The translations under genes were made by a program, and so were the position numbers. The notes under the pieces are model-generated. The model had not been told where the DNA came from. It saw only the letters and a program-made list of their open reading frames with translations, and searched no databases. DNA of 64,000 nt from Hyphococcus sp. (GTDB lineage: Bacteria; Pseudomonadota; Alphaproteobacteria; Caulobacterales; Parvularculaceae), in contig JANQOV010000061.1 in assembly GCA_028285645.1 (NCBI GenBank), positions 49,988 to 113,987 of the forward strand, written 5' to 3'. Of the stretch, positions 1 to 8,002 are shown piece after piece (position 1 is the first letter of the stretch; each line of letters opens with the position of its first letter).

Positions 1-1
1 T

Positions 2-286
2 TTCACCGGCGGCGTTGCAGTCATGCGATGTCTTCGAACCGTGCCGCAACTCAACCATATCGTGAACGAGTCCCATGATGAGATGGCGCGTTCACTCTGT
101 GAGGCGGCAACATCCGTGCATACTGAGCTTGATGAAGCAGAGATCTATCGCCAGGTCCGCCTCTCCATGGAGATTGGCTATTCCGCGATGGAATTTGTAC
201 TAGGCGATCCAAGCATCGATCGAAAGACGACACTACGCGACGCCTCCCTGGCGATCGCGGCCTTCAGCGATCTCATACAATCTTGA
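2..286 (+). CDS. TetR-family regulator, C-terminal part (cut by window edge)
   Basis: Only the ligand-binding C-terminal part is present. The reading frame is open back to base 2, so the ATG at 23 is internal, not a start. The text GGVAVMRCLRTVP followed by EIYRQVRLSMEIGY matches, segment by segment, the C-terminus of the TetR protein at 6959-7612 (GGVRVMRCLRVVP, EIYRQSLLSIEIGY). The two are therefore paralogues, which is seen directly. The HTH domain lies left of the window. It converges with the TonB receptor gene at 441-3233. The ligand is unknown; the paralogy suggests both regulate the transport and hydrolase block between them. Confidence 0.8.
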   Translation, partial: FTGGVAVMRCLRTVPQLNHIVNESHDEMARSLCEAATSVHTELDEAEIYRQVRLSMEIGYSAMEFVLGDPSIDRKTTLRDASLAIAAFSDLIQS

Positions 287-388
287 TCGGAACGCCTGGC
301 CGATCGACCGCGCATCATGCGCCCCTGTTTTGGATCCAGTCTTCATCCGTTTCTCCAGACGTGCGGCGTGCGCTGGTCGCGAGGGAGG

Positions 389-413
389 AAAAACGCGACC
401 GGCGCACGCCGGT
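389..413 (-). terminator. Rho-independent terminator of the TonB receptor gene
   Basis: Read on the minus strand there is a stem ACCGGC, loop GTGC, stem GCCGGT, then CGCG and five T. It lies about 30 bases after the stop of the receptor gene at 441. An alternative stem (GGTCGCG 375-381 with CGCGACC 394-400) overlaps it. Confidence 0.6.
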
Positions 414-440
414 TCTAGGCTTGAGACGCAAGCCAGAGGG

Positions 441-3233
441 TTAGAACTCCTTGCGAATGGAAACGCCCCATTGCCGCGGCGGCGTGATGTAGCTGTTGAA
501 CGAGCCGGCTTGGGCAACCGAGTTGAAAAAGGTGATGTTGGAATCGTCATCGGTGAGATTGCGGCCCCACACATTGATGGCGAACCCGTTCTCCATCAGT
601 AGCAAGATATTGGCATTGATCTGGTTGACCTTGCGGGTCGGCGCGGAACCATTTTCCGGCTCAAACAGACTGACCTCATTCTCATAGAGATATTCAATCC
701 GGGGCGTGAGCGTCGTCCCGTTGCCGAGATCAAAGCGGTAGCTAGCTGATGTCGTTAGGCTCACATCATGGATGCCGGATGGTCGCGTGCCGGAAATATC
801 AACGCTGTTGACCGCCGGATCTGCGCAGGCTGCGACAATCTCCGGATCGGTAATCGATAAGAAGCCTGCTGACGGACAGGGCGCGGCCTCAAAGCTCTCA
901 AACTCTGGATCAAGATAAGTCAGACCAAAGAAGAGATTGAGCGGGTCGATCGGATTGACCGACGCTTCAACTTCTACGCCTTGGACCGTCTGCTTGCCGG
1001 CATTTGAAAGCTGTTGCCCAATACCGGTGAAGATCACCGATTGGAAATCATCCACAGACTGATCAAACAGCGCGAGATTGATATAGCCCCAGTCATAAGC
1101 GGCTTTAACGCCGATCTCGAAAACCCGGACATCTTCGCCGCCGGCAAAACGGCCAACGATAGATCCATCGGCAGCTGTGGTCGGCGGCAAAGTGGTGAGC
1201 GCCAGGTTCGAGGCCGGTGGTTTGTATCCGGTCGAATAGCTGAAATAAGTGTTGATGTTCTCAGTGACGTCATAGGCGAGACGTCCTGTGAAAGTGAAAG
1301 CGTCATCGACAACGTAGCCGTCATCGCTCAATGTGATGTCATCATCACGCACCGCTCCATCGGCCGGGAAGCTTGGCCCAAGCCTGAAAATCTGGAAGGG
1401 TTCGAGGAGCGTCAAGCCAAGACCCGCCGCCAAAAATGGACTTGGCGTAGCGAGGCCTTGGGAGACCAGGGTCGCGTTGGTAATGGCGCCCTGAAGCGCC
1501 GTAGCGCGATCAAGGGCGAAAGTGGGGCTCGTCGCGGAAGCGATCGCGGCGGCGGCAAAGAATGGGGTCGGATTATTAAGAACGAACGGCGTCCCAATTG
1601 CTTGGCCGAGAAGGTTCGCAGCTTCAAGCGAGATGCCTGACGTACCGAACTGCGCAAGATCGATGTTTTGGAAAGGATCGGTCTGCGTGAGCAGTCCGGT
1701 CACTTCTTTTTTGTCGCGCGTATAACCAACCCCGCCGGTGAGCGTCAGACGATCGGTGATCGCCCAATCGGTCTGAACAAAGAGCGAGAAGAGCTCATTG
1801 TCTTGCTCAAACCGGCCCATGGGGCCTGCGCCTTCAGCATAACTTGATCCTGTCGGCAAAACGCTTGGACCGCCAAGTGGGGAAAGCTCCGGAAAGAGCG
1901 CTGGGCCAGTGAGCGCCGAATCGGCTGTCAGGGCGCCGATCAATTGCGTCGCCCCTTCAACGACTGCAAGGTTTGTGTTGGCCGGGGCCAGCAAGGCGTC
2001 GCCAAAAGCGCGCCAGTCCGCGCCGCCGAGCCCCGCCGTGTCAAAGGTCAGGTCTTCATTGAAGTAAAACCCGCCCGCGAGCCAATTGAAGGTCCCGATA
2101 TCGCTTTCCCACTCGCCGGCGATGCGCAGCTCTTGAGTAAAGGTGTCAAAATCGAGCGTCCGCGGTTGGCGGATCAAATCGGCGCCCGTGAAGTCGGCGT
2201 CGATGGAGTTGAAATCGGTTTGTGACCGAAAAGCTGTGATCGACGTCACCGTTCCCCAGCCAAGATCCCAATCGCCCTGGAGTGAAAGGCCTTTGCCATC
2301 AAGCTCATTGCGCGGCTCAGGATCGACCGCGACCAGCCGGTCGCCGGGATCGGCATCCGCCGGCGGCACCAGGCCGCCAAGCACGCCGCCAATCAATTGG
2401 GAAGTCACGGGGCCTTGTTCAAAAAAGATTGCGCCGCAGCAGGTCTCGTCGATTTCATCGATATCGCCTATGAGCCGAAACGAGATTTTCTCGGTCGGCT
2501 CCCAAAGCAATTGTCCGCGCACCGACCAGCGATCGCGATCATTGATGTTCTCTGACCCGTTCACAAGATTGGTGTAGGTCCCGTCGCGATTGTTGGTGGT
2601 TCCTGAAATGCGGAAAGCAAGCTCATCGGTAATCGGTCCAGACAGCGTGCCGCGGAAACGCACCGTATCAAGATTGCCGACCGTCGCTTCGACCGAGCCT
2701 TCCCAATCAAAGGAGGGGGCCTTCGTCGTCACATTGATCGCGCCCACCGACACGTTTTTTCCGAACAAGGTCGATTGCGGTCCTCTCAACACCTCGACCC
2801 GTTCAAGGGTCGGGAAGTCGAACAAGGAGGAGGAAACGCGCGAACGGAAGACGCCGTCCACAAAGACGCCTACGGAGGGATCGATCCCTGGGTTGTTGGA
2901 GCCATTGCCAAAGCCGCGAATGGCGAACACGGTGCTTGACGAGGTCTGCAGCTGATTGACCCGCAAAGAGGGGACGCTGGCCTGCAAATCAATGATGTCG
3001 ATAATCTCGGCATTGTCGATGAGCTCTCCCGCTACCACGCTCACGGCGACGGGAACTTCTTGCAAGGTCTGCTGACGTTTGTTCGCGGTAACGATCACGG
3101 TGTCCACGGCGGTTTCCGTTTCGGACGTATCGCCTATCTCCTGCGCGGCCGTCGCGCCGGCCAAAAGCGCTGAAACTGCGACACTGCCGGCGAGCGATGC
3201 CCGCCATTTCTTCGAACGCATTTGAATGCACAT
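441..3233 (-). CDS. TonB-dependent outer-membrane receptor
   Basis: About 930 residues. The N-terminus has a signal peptide (SLAGSVAVSALLAGATAAQE), then a TonB-box-like DTVIVTANKR and a plug domain with EVPVAVSVV and ERVEVLRGPQSTLFGKN. The rest is beta-barrel and ends in Phe (IRKEF), as outer-membrane porin barrels do. Start chosen at 3233 because GGGAGG sits five bases upstream; an open frame to 3317 has no such site. Family knowledge: these receptors import scarce or bulky substrates using TonB energy; this sub-type is abundant in sphingomonads and Hyphomonadaceae and is not a classic siderophore receptor by context. Neighbours are an acylase and TetR genes. The substrate cannot be read from sequence. 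Confidence 0.93.
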   Translation of the reverse strand: MCIQMRSKKWRASLAGSVAVSALLAGATAAQEIGDTSETETAVDTVIVTANKRQQTLQEVPVAVSVVAGELIDNAEIIDIIDLQASVPSLRVNQLQTSSSTVFAIRGFGNGSNNPGIDPSVGVFVDGVFRSRVSSSLFDFPTLERVEVLRGPQSTLFGKNVSVGAINVTTKAPSFDWEGSVEATVGNLDTVRFRGTLSGPITDELAFRISGTTNNRDGTYTNLVNGSENINDRDRWSVRGQLLWEPTEKISFRLIGDIDEIDETCCGAIFFEQGPVTSQLIGGVLGGLVPPADADPGDRLVAVDPEPRNELDGKGLSLQGDWDLGWGTVTSITAFRSQTDFNSIDADFTGADLIRQPRTLDFDTFTQELRIAGEWESDIGTFNWLAGGFYFNEDLTFDTAGLGGADWRAFGDALLAPANTNLAVVEGATQLIGALTADSALTGPALFPELSPLGGPSVLPTGSSYAEGAGPMGRFEQDNELFSLFVQTDWAITDRLTLTGGVGYTRDKKEVTGLLTQTDPFQNIDLAQFGTSGISLEAANLLGQAIGTPFVLNNPTPFFAAAAIASATSPTFALDRATALQGAITNATLVSQGLATPSPFLAAGLGLTLLEPFQIFRLGPSFPADGAVRDDDITLSDDGYVVDDAFTFTGRLAYDVTENINTYFSYSTGYKPPASNLALTTLPPTTAADGSIVGRFAGGEDVRVFEIGVKAAYDWGYINLALFDQSVDDFQSVIFTGIGQQLSNAGKQTVQGVEVEASVNPIDPLNLFFGLTYLDPEFESFEAAPCPSAGFLSITDPEIVAACADPAVNSVDISGTRPSGIHDVSLTTSASYRFDLGNGTTLTPRIEYLYENEVSLFEPENGSAPTRKVNQINANILLLMENGFAINVWGRNLTDDDSNITFFNSVAQAGSFNSYITPPRQWGVSIRKEF

Positions 3234-3320
3234 GTTTTCCTCCCGAGCGCTTTGGCTTGCGATGGCGCCGCCGGTTAATCGCGTCGCCGCTATGGAAATC
3301 GCGCGGCAAACCGGCATTTT

Positions 3321-3387
3321 GCTAGTTATGACTATATATTAGCTATAGCTAGCATTTGCGTCCACGCATAAAGCTAGCGCTCGCTAG
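3321..3387. promoter_or_regulatory. Palindromic GCTAG-type operator cluster upstream of the TonB receptor gene
   Basis: In the 212 bases between the acylase stop and the receptor start lie three related elements: CTAGCG-CT-CGCTAG at 3374-3387 (6-bp inverted arms), the 12-bp perfect palindrome TAGCTATAGCTA at 3340-3351, and a GCTAGT half site at 3321. A similar TTAGCGGGAACTAGC occurs at 5685-5699. I infer TetR-type operators controlling the receptor gene; no binding data. Confidence 0.45.
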
Positions 3388-3445
3388 TTTTTGGCTCGCT
3401 GTCGTATTATTGCAACGCGGTGGCAGTCGCAGGCGTGAATGGCGC

Positions 3446-5629
3446 CTAGCGGTGACCTGGTGCGTAGTCCGCGGTTGCTTCGGCTAACGCCGCCTCCAAC
3501 GTCATCGGAGGAGTACGGAATTTTTCTTTCGCAAAGAGCTCGGCTTGATCGGCATAGTGAGGAGAGGCCGGGTCCATTTTGTTCGCGCCGAAATGATAGA
3601 CGCTCTCGATCGACATGTTTCCGTCCAGATCCCACTCGATGAAATATTGAAGGCTGTCGCCAGCGATCGCGGCAAGCGGGCCGTCTTTCGGATTGTCGGT
3701 GGAATAAATCGCGCGCAGGACATCCGGTCCGCCGCGCAGCGGTAAATCCACATCCCCGCGCTTGAGACGGTTGACCTCGCCCCAGGTCGGATCGATCCGC
3801 CCAAAGCCTTCTTTGAGTTCCGCTATGGCTTGGCGCACCGCTTCGACCTTGTCCGTCAGGATCGGATCCGACTTCGTTGGATTGATCTGAATGCCGTAAA
3901 GGAGATGCCCAATCCGGGTTGCGAGCGCCGCCTCTCGCGAGTCGACCTCGGTATTTCCGTCCCAACCGCTGAGGAGCGCAAGCGCGTCAGCGAATTCTGG
4001 TTCGCCTGCGATCGTCGGGTCTGATTGGATCTCTTGCAGCAGCGTCATCAAATAGGAGTCTTCGGCGTAATAGCCGTCCATCTTATAGTCCAGGATGTCG
4101 TCGCGGCTGATCGAGGGATCGGAGTCGAACAGACGAAAGATCCGTAAGCCGCGATTGCTGGTTTCGCTGACGACCCCGACATGATCCGGAAAATCAGCTG
4201 GGTCCGGATTGTCGCCGGCGCCCGTCACATGAAACGGGTCATGGTTCGCAGAGACCACGAAACCAGACGGCGGGTTCTCCACAAACGGCATGACTGATCG
4301 AAATGGATGGATGCCGGTCCAAAGCAAATCGCTGCGATCGCCCGGCGCAATCGTCGACCAATCCCATTCGGCTGACCGGATCGGCGAGCGCGCATTATAG
4401 TAGTACGCGATGTTGCCGGTTTTATCGGCGTAGATCACATTGAACGCTGCAACGCCTTGGCGGTTCATGGCGCTCAGCCAATCGGCTTGGGTCTTCGCCT
4501 TGTTCATCCCGTAAAGTTGTTCGATCGATTGAATGTCGCCATAGCCTGCAAAAGAAATCGCGAACCATCCATTTGGCGTTTCCAAGACTGGCCCGTGTAC
4601 GGAATGATAAACTTTGCGTTTGACCGTGATGGTGATCGGTCCCCAAAGCTTTACTTTCAGATGGGCCGTCGAGATCTCAAAATCCCGCCACTCGCCGTCA
4701 AGCAGGTACTGGGTTGGATCTTTCGGATCATTGACCTCCATTTCATAGACATCAATCAGGTCCGGCTTGCTCACCGTGATGGTCCAGGCAAGCTCGGAAT
4801 TGGCGCCAAATATGGAAAACGGCGACCCTGTAACGAAAGCCCCATAAATGTCCCACCCTTCATTGGATTGGACCCGGGCTTCATAAAGCGCCGTCGGGCC
4901 TACAAAAGGTTGGTGGGCGTTTGAGAAAAGCCGCGTGTGGCCGTCCGGCGAACGCGACGGAGCGACGGCGATTGCATTCGACCCGATGATCGATGTGTCA
5001 ACGCCAACATAAGAGGCGTACTCACGCCCCGTCATCGGGACGCTCGCCTGCTCACTGCTGTCCGCACTCTCGTCGTCGAACAAATCCGTAAGCACATCAT
5101 CAAGACCATAAACGAAGGGCCCGCGGGTCTTTGGCGCCGAGGCGACTTCAAACCCCGTCAGCGGCGCAAAGCCTTTGGTGCAGCGGCCGGCCTCTTCAGC
5201 GCAGTAGAAGTTAATCCCGTCCGCGTAGGCGTCGAGCAAAGCGCGAACCTCTGGCGACAGATCGATTTCGTACTTCTCATTGAAGGTCTCTCGCACTCGC
5301 ATGGCGGCAATGAGATAGTCGGTTTTGGCGCCTTCGCGGCCCGTGGTCTCACCCATCTGGCCGCGGGCGAAGACAAAGCTCTGTTCAATATTGCTGATGT
5401 TGTCCTCAGCTTGCGCGTAGGCGAAGCCGAAAGCCGCGTCGACATCCCGCTCGCCAAAGACGTGGGGCACGCCATAAGCATCGCGCACAATGCGAACGTC
5501 ATAGAGATCGCCGCGCGCAAGCGCTGCCTCCCAGTCAAAAGGATCCGGCGCGAAGACGCCCGTGACCCAAGCGAAAGCCGCGCCGCCAAGCGCAAACAAA
5601 GCAATAATAATGACGAGGATCTTCTTCAT
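3446..5629 (-). CDS. Penicillin acylase (S45) family amidohydrolase
   Basis: 727 residues with an N-terminal hydrophobic segment (about 3-22) that may be a signal peptide or anchor. The N-terminal segment has the family signature VRIVRDAYGVPHVFGERDVDAAFGFAY-like text (residues 45-71). The Ntn-hydrolase nucleophile is the Ser of GSNAIAV, about residue 217, where self-cleavage into two chains is expected. Later come the FSNAHQPF and SANHDP segments typical of the beta chain. Family members cleave acyl amides: penicillins, acyl-homoserine lactones, and in some cases amino-acid conjugates. Substrate here is unknown. Its gene shares a divergent promoter region with the DUF1214/DUF1254 pair and follows the TonB receptor on the same strand, suggesting uptake and hydrolysis of one compound class. 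Confidence 0.88.
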   Translation of the reverse strand: MKKILVIIIALFALGGAAFAWVTGVFAPDPFDWEAALARGDLYDVRIVRDAYGVPHVFGERDVDAAFGFAYAQAEDNISNIEQSFVFARGQMGETTGREGAKTDYLIAAMRVRETFNEKYEIDLSPEVRALLDAYADGINFYCAEEAGRCTKGFAPLTGFEVASAPKTRGPFVYGLDDVLTDLFDDESADSSEQASVPMTGREYASYVGVDTSIIGSNAIAVAPSRSPDGHTRLFSNAHQPFVGPTALYEARVQSNEGWDIYGAFVTGSPFSIFGANSELAWTITVSKPDLIDVYEMEVNDPKDPTQYLLDGEWRDFEISTAHLKVKLWGPITITVKRKVYHSVHGPVLETPNGWFAISFAGYGDIQSIEQLYGMNKAKTQADWLSAMNRQGVAAFNVIYADKTGNIAYYYNARSPIRSAEWDWSTIAPGDRSDLLWTGIHPFRSVMPFVENPPSGFVVSANHDPFHVTGAGDNPDPADFPDHVGVVSETSNRGLRIFRLFDSDPSISRDDILDYKMDGYYAEDSYLMTLLQEIQSDPTIAGEPEFADALALLSGWDGNTEVDSREAALATRIGHLLYGIQINPTKSDPILTDKVEAVRQAIAELKEGFGRIDPTWGEVNRLKRGDVDLPLRGGPDVLRAIYSTDNPKDGPLAAIAGDSLQYFIEWDLDGNMSIESVYHFGANKMDPASPHYADQAELFAKEKFRTPPMTLEAALAEATADYAPGHR

Positions 5630-5670
5630 GGCCCGCCGGTTAGCTTACTCGCGAGGCGAGCTTGTTCCTT

Positions 5671-5711
5671 GATTGACAGAAATGTTAGCGGGAACTAGCT
5701 TATTGTCAATC
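5671..5711. promoter_or_regulatory. Face-to-face overlapping promoters with shared operator
   Basis: Two perfect TTGACA boxes point towards each other: plus strand 5673-5678 (17-base spacer, TAGCTT at 5696-5701) and minus strand 5709-5704 (17-base spacer, AACATT at 5686-5681). They form the inverted repeat GATTGACA/TGTCAATC. The common spacer contains TTAGCGGGAACTAGC, resembling the element at 3374-3387. Inferred to drive the acylase (left) and the DUF1214 gene (right) with mutual exclusion. Confidence 0.5.
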
Positions 5712-5803
5712 GTATGGCGCCGCTCAGCTTTGTTGCTCAGCGCCTATGGCTAAAAGCTTCGGCTCAATCGAGTATGAAACAATCAATGGGGCGGAACGCG
5801 GCT

Positions 5804-6412
5804 ATGCAAAAGACAATCCTCATCGCACTCGCTTGCGTCGTCGCCGGTCTCGTCATTGGCGCTGGCGCCGCGTTGGTGCGCAGCGGCCAAAACCAATTGG
5901 GCGGCGATAAGCCGGGTGCAGTCGTCGACGGGGCCTGGAAAACCGATTTTGAGATCGGCTCGGAAAACGCCTCTGGCGCGCTCCGTGCACGGATCGCCCG
6001 CAAAGGTTTATTCGCGTTGAAGCGCACAGAGACGGTCTACTATACGCGCTCCATCGACGCGGCTGGACGCGATCTCGACGCCAATTGCAGCTACCGTCTT
6101 TCCGGCGCCGGCTTTCCCGCTGAATGGTGGTCTATCACGCTTTATGATGAGGCGAGCTATCTCGCGAAAAATCGTGACGGCGCTGCATCTATAAACCGCG
6201 ATGAAGTCATCGCTGATGACGAGGGGTGGACCGCGATTGTCAGCGCTTCGCGGCCAGACGAGGCAGTCAATTGGATTTCCACCAATGGCGCACAAACTTT
6301 TGACCTCACTTTGCGCCTCTATCGTCCGCACCTTGATTATCTCATGTCCGGCGAGGTCTCAGGCTTTCCAACGCTGGAACGTCTTTCGTGCGGTGAAGGA
6401 GCAGCTTCATGA
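5804..6412 (+). CDS. DUF1214 domain protein, membrane-anchored
   Basis: About 202 residues: one N-terminal transmembrane segment (ILIALACVVAGLVIGAGAALV) followed by a DUF1214 domain with FPAEWWSITLYDE, the family hallmark of a WS-T-YD strand. The start is uncertain: in-frame ATGs also occur at 5774 and 5786, and upstream TTG/ATG codons reach 5714. 5804 puts Met directly before the membrane segment. It overlaps the next gene by four bases (ATGA), so the two are translationally coupled. DUF1214 and DUF1254 normally occur in one polypeptide; here they are two proteins that presumably assemble. Biochemical role unknown. Confidence 0.8.
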   Translation: MQKTILIALACVVAGLVIGAGAALVRSGQNQLGGDKPGAVVDGAWKTDFEIGSENASGALRARIARKGLFALKRTETVYYTRSIDAAGRDLDANCSYRLSGAGFPAEWWSITLYDEASYLAKNRDGAASINRDEVIADDEGWTAIVSASRPDEAVNWISTNGAQTFDLTLRLYRPHLDYLMSGEVSGFPTLERLSCGEGAAS

Positions 6413-6933
6413 TCCGTATCGCGATCTTTGCTGTCGCTCTTCTCGTCGCGACATTCGCGGGTTGGGGCGCCATGAATTGGGCGATCCCGAAAGTCATCAT
6501 GATCAAAGCTATGGAAGGGCTGGCCGAACGCGGCGCTGGCGTGAACGCGATGACGTTGCGCGAACCGGCTGACCCTTATCGCCAATTTGTCGTGCGTCCG
6601 TCGCCGGATCTTTTGTATTCGACCTGCGTTTATGATCTGGAAAGCGCGCCTTTGCGCATCAGCATCGGCCCCACCAATGGCTATTTGTCGGTCTCCTTTT
6701 TTGATCATATCACGAACAATTATGAGACGCTGACAGGCGATCTCTTCACGCCGCAGCGTTCGGACGTCATCCTTGTACAAAAAGGCCAAGACGCGCCGTC
6801 TGGCGCGCAACTGGTTACGAGCCCATCGACACGGGGGCTCGTGCTGGTGCGCCGCCAGATTTCTGGCGAAGGCAGCCTGCCAGTCATGCAAGCCGCGCAA
6901 GTAAAAGACGATTGCGCGAGCGTGACATCTTAG
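6409..6933 (+). CDS. DUF1254 domain protein, membrane-anchored
   Basis: 174 residues: an N-terminal membrane anchor (about residues 4-22) and a DUF1254 domain, recognised by VRPSPDLLYSTCVYDLESAPLRI-type text, the family pattern of a strand pair ending in DL and P. It is coupled by ATGA overlap to the DUF1214 gene upstream. The pair equals, in two pieces, the fused protein encoded at 8003-9121. It converges with the TetR gene at 6959-7612. No catalytic residues are known for the family; function cannot be assigned. Confidence 0.8.
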   Translation: MIRIAIFAVALLVATFAGWGAMNWAIPKVIMIKAMEGLAERGAGVNAMTLREPADPYRQFVVRPSPDLLYSTCVYDLESAPLRISIGPTNGYLSVSFFDHITNNYETLTGDLFTPQRSDVILVQKGQDAPSGAQLVTSPSTRGLVLVRRQISGEGSLPVMQAAQVKDDCASVTS

Positions 6934-6958
6934 GCCACGGAAACTCGCAGGGGGGCGC

Positions 6959-7612
6959 TTACCGGTAAGCGTCCAGCGGTTCGTCCACCCGCACGACAAC
7001 GCTGTTAAAAGCCGCAATCGCATTGCAAGCGTCTCTGATTGTCGCCACGCGATCGAGTTCTGGATTCTCCAACACAAATTCGATCACGGTGTAGCCGATC
7101 TCGATAGAAAGGAGCGATTGGCGGTAGATCTCCCCTTCGGAAAGTTCCGGCCGGTGGATGACGGCGGCGGCGGCCAAAGCCGTCGCCATTTCATGGTGAG
7201 AATCGGTGCGGACATGGCTGAGGGCCGGCACAACGCGCAGACATCTCATTACCCGAACCCCGCCCGGAATCGCTTCGGTCACTTCAACAGTCTTGAGATT
7301 AAGGCGGATCAGGATCGCGCTGGTCAAAACATAGTCAGGGTCGGTGAAGAGATTCTCACCGACTTCCGCAAGAAGCGCGTTTTGCGCCTCCATGACGAAC
7401 CGTCCGAAAGCGCCGATGAGGTCGTATTTGTCTTTGAAATAGCGATAAAGCGCTGGAGGAGATACGCCGGCGCGCTCGGCGATCATATTGGTCGACACCC
7501 GCTCAAACCCGACCTCGTCCAGGAGTTCACCCGTGACCGCAACAAGCCGGTCATAGGTCTCCTTCGCGCGTTTTTGGCGGGGTACAGAGGTTTTGGCGGG
7601 AGATTTCGGCAT
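6959..7612 (-). CDS. TetR-family transcriptional regulator
   Basis: About 217 residues. The N-terminal HTH is clear: STNMIAERAGVSPPALYRYFKDKYDL, roughly residues 40-66. The C-terminal part is closely related to the fragment at 2-286. ATG at 7612 is preferred over the in-frame TTG at 7618; neither has a good Shine-Dalgarno. Position at the 3-prime end of the DUF1214/DUF1254 pair, and the paralogue on the far side of the receptor gene, make these two proteins the best candidates to bind the GCTAG palindromes at 3321-3387 and 5685-5699. That link is inference. Confidence 0.9.
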   Translation of the reverse strand: MPKSPAKTSVPRQKRAKETYDRLVAVTGELLDEVGFERVSTNMIAERAGVSPPALYRYFKDKYDLIGAFGRFVMEAQNALLAEVGENLFTDPDYVLTSAILIRLNLKTVEVTEAIPGGVRVMRCLRVVPALSHVRTDSHHEMATALAAAAVIHRPELSEGEIYRQSLLSIEIGYTVIEFVLENPELDRVATIRDACNAIAAFNSVVVRVDEPLDAYR

Positions 7613-8002
7613 CGGCAATGGAGGTTTCGATAGGTGCTGGTCGTGTTTTTTCGCTGACGAAATTGGCCATTCTTTTGAACGGCTTCGCTTTCAGACTGCA
7701 ATAGAGCGTTTTGAAGAAAAAGGGGGCGCCGGTTGATAGTTCCCGCCCGTCCTCTCCGTTTCAGAACACTCAATCAAAGAGGTTGGAGCATTCGTCTGAT
7801 TCTAGCCAAGGTCAGCAGGCTCTGAGGGGGTGGCGCTAAACACTCTAGAGCGGATTTTTGGCGTACGAGGCGAAAGCCGCCATCTTTGACCGATCGAAGT
7901 ATGCGACGCTGAGATGCGGATTGAACAACCGGTCGATGACCGATTCAGTTCTGTTTCCAATATGCCTGAATTCGTCGGCGACAGAGCCGCGCGCTCACTG
8001 AT
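7613..8002. other. Intergenic region without a recognisable gene
   Basis: 390 bases between the start of the TetR gene and the stop of the DUF1254-DUF1214 gene, both on the minus strand. It should hold the TetR promoter. I see no open frame with family similarity, no strong palindrome and no terminator hairpin. Confidence 0.5.

Noticed and set aside
23..286. Small complete 87-residue protein
   Set aside because: The frame is open to the left edge and aligns with the middle of a TetR protein, so it is a fragment of a larger gene.
1014..1640. 208-codon plus-strand open frame
   Set aside because: Lies inside the TonB receptor gene on the other strand, basic nonsense composition, no ribosome site.
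4937..5698. 253-codon plus-strand open frame
   Set aside because: Antisense to the acylase gene, which has full family motifs; the frame shows no family similarity and comes from codon bias.
6337..7077. 246-codon minus-strand open frame
   Set aside because: Antisense to the DUF1254 gene and overlapping the TetR gene end; Arg/His-rich shadow frame.
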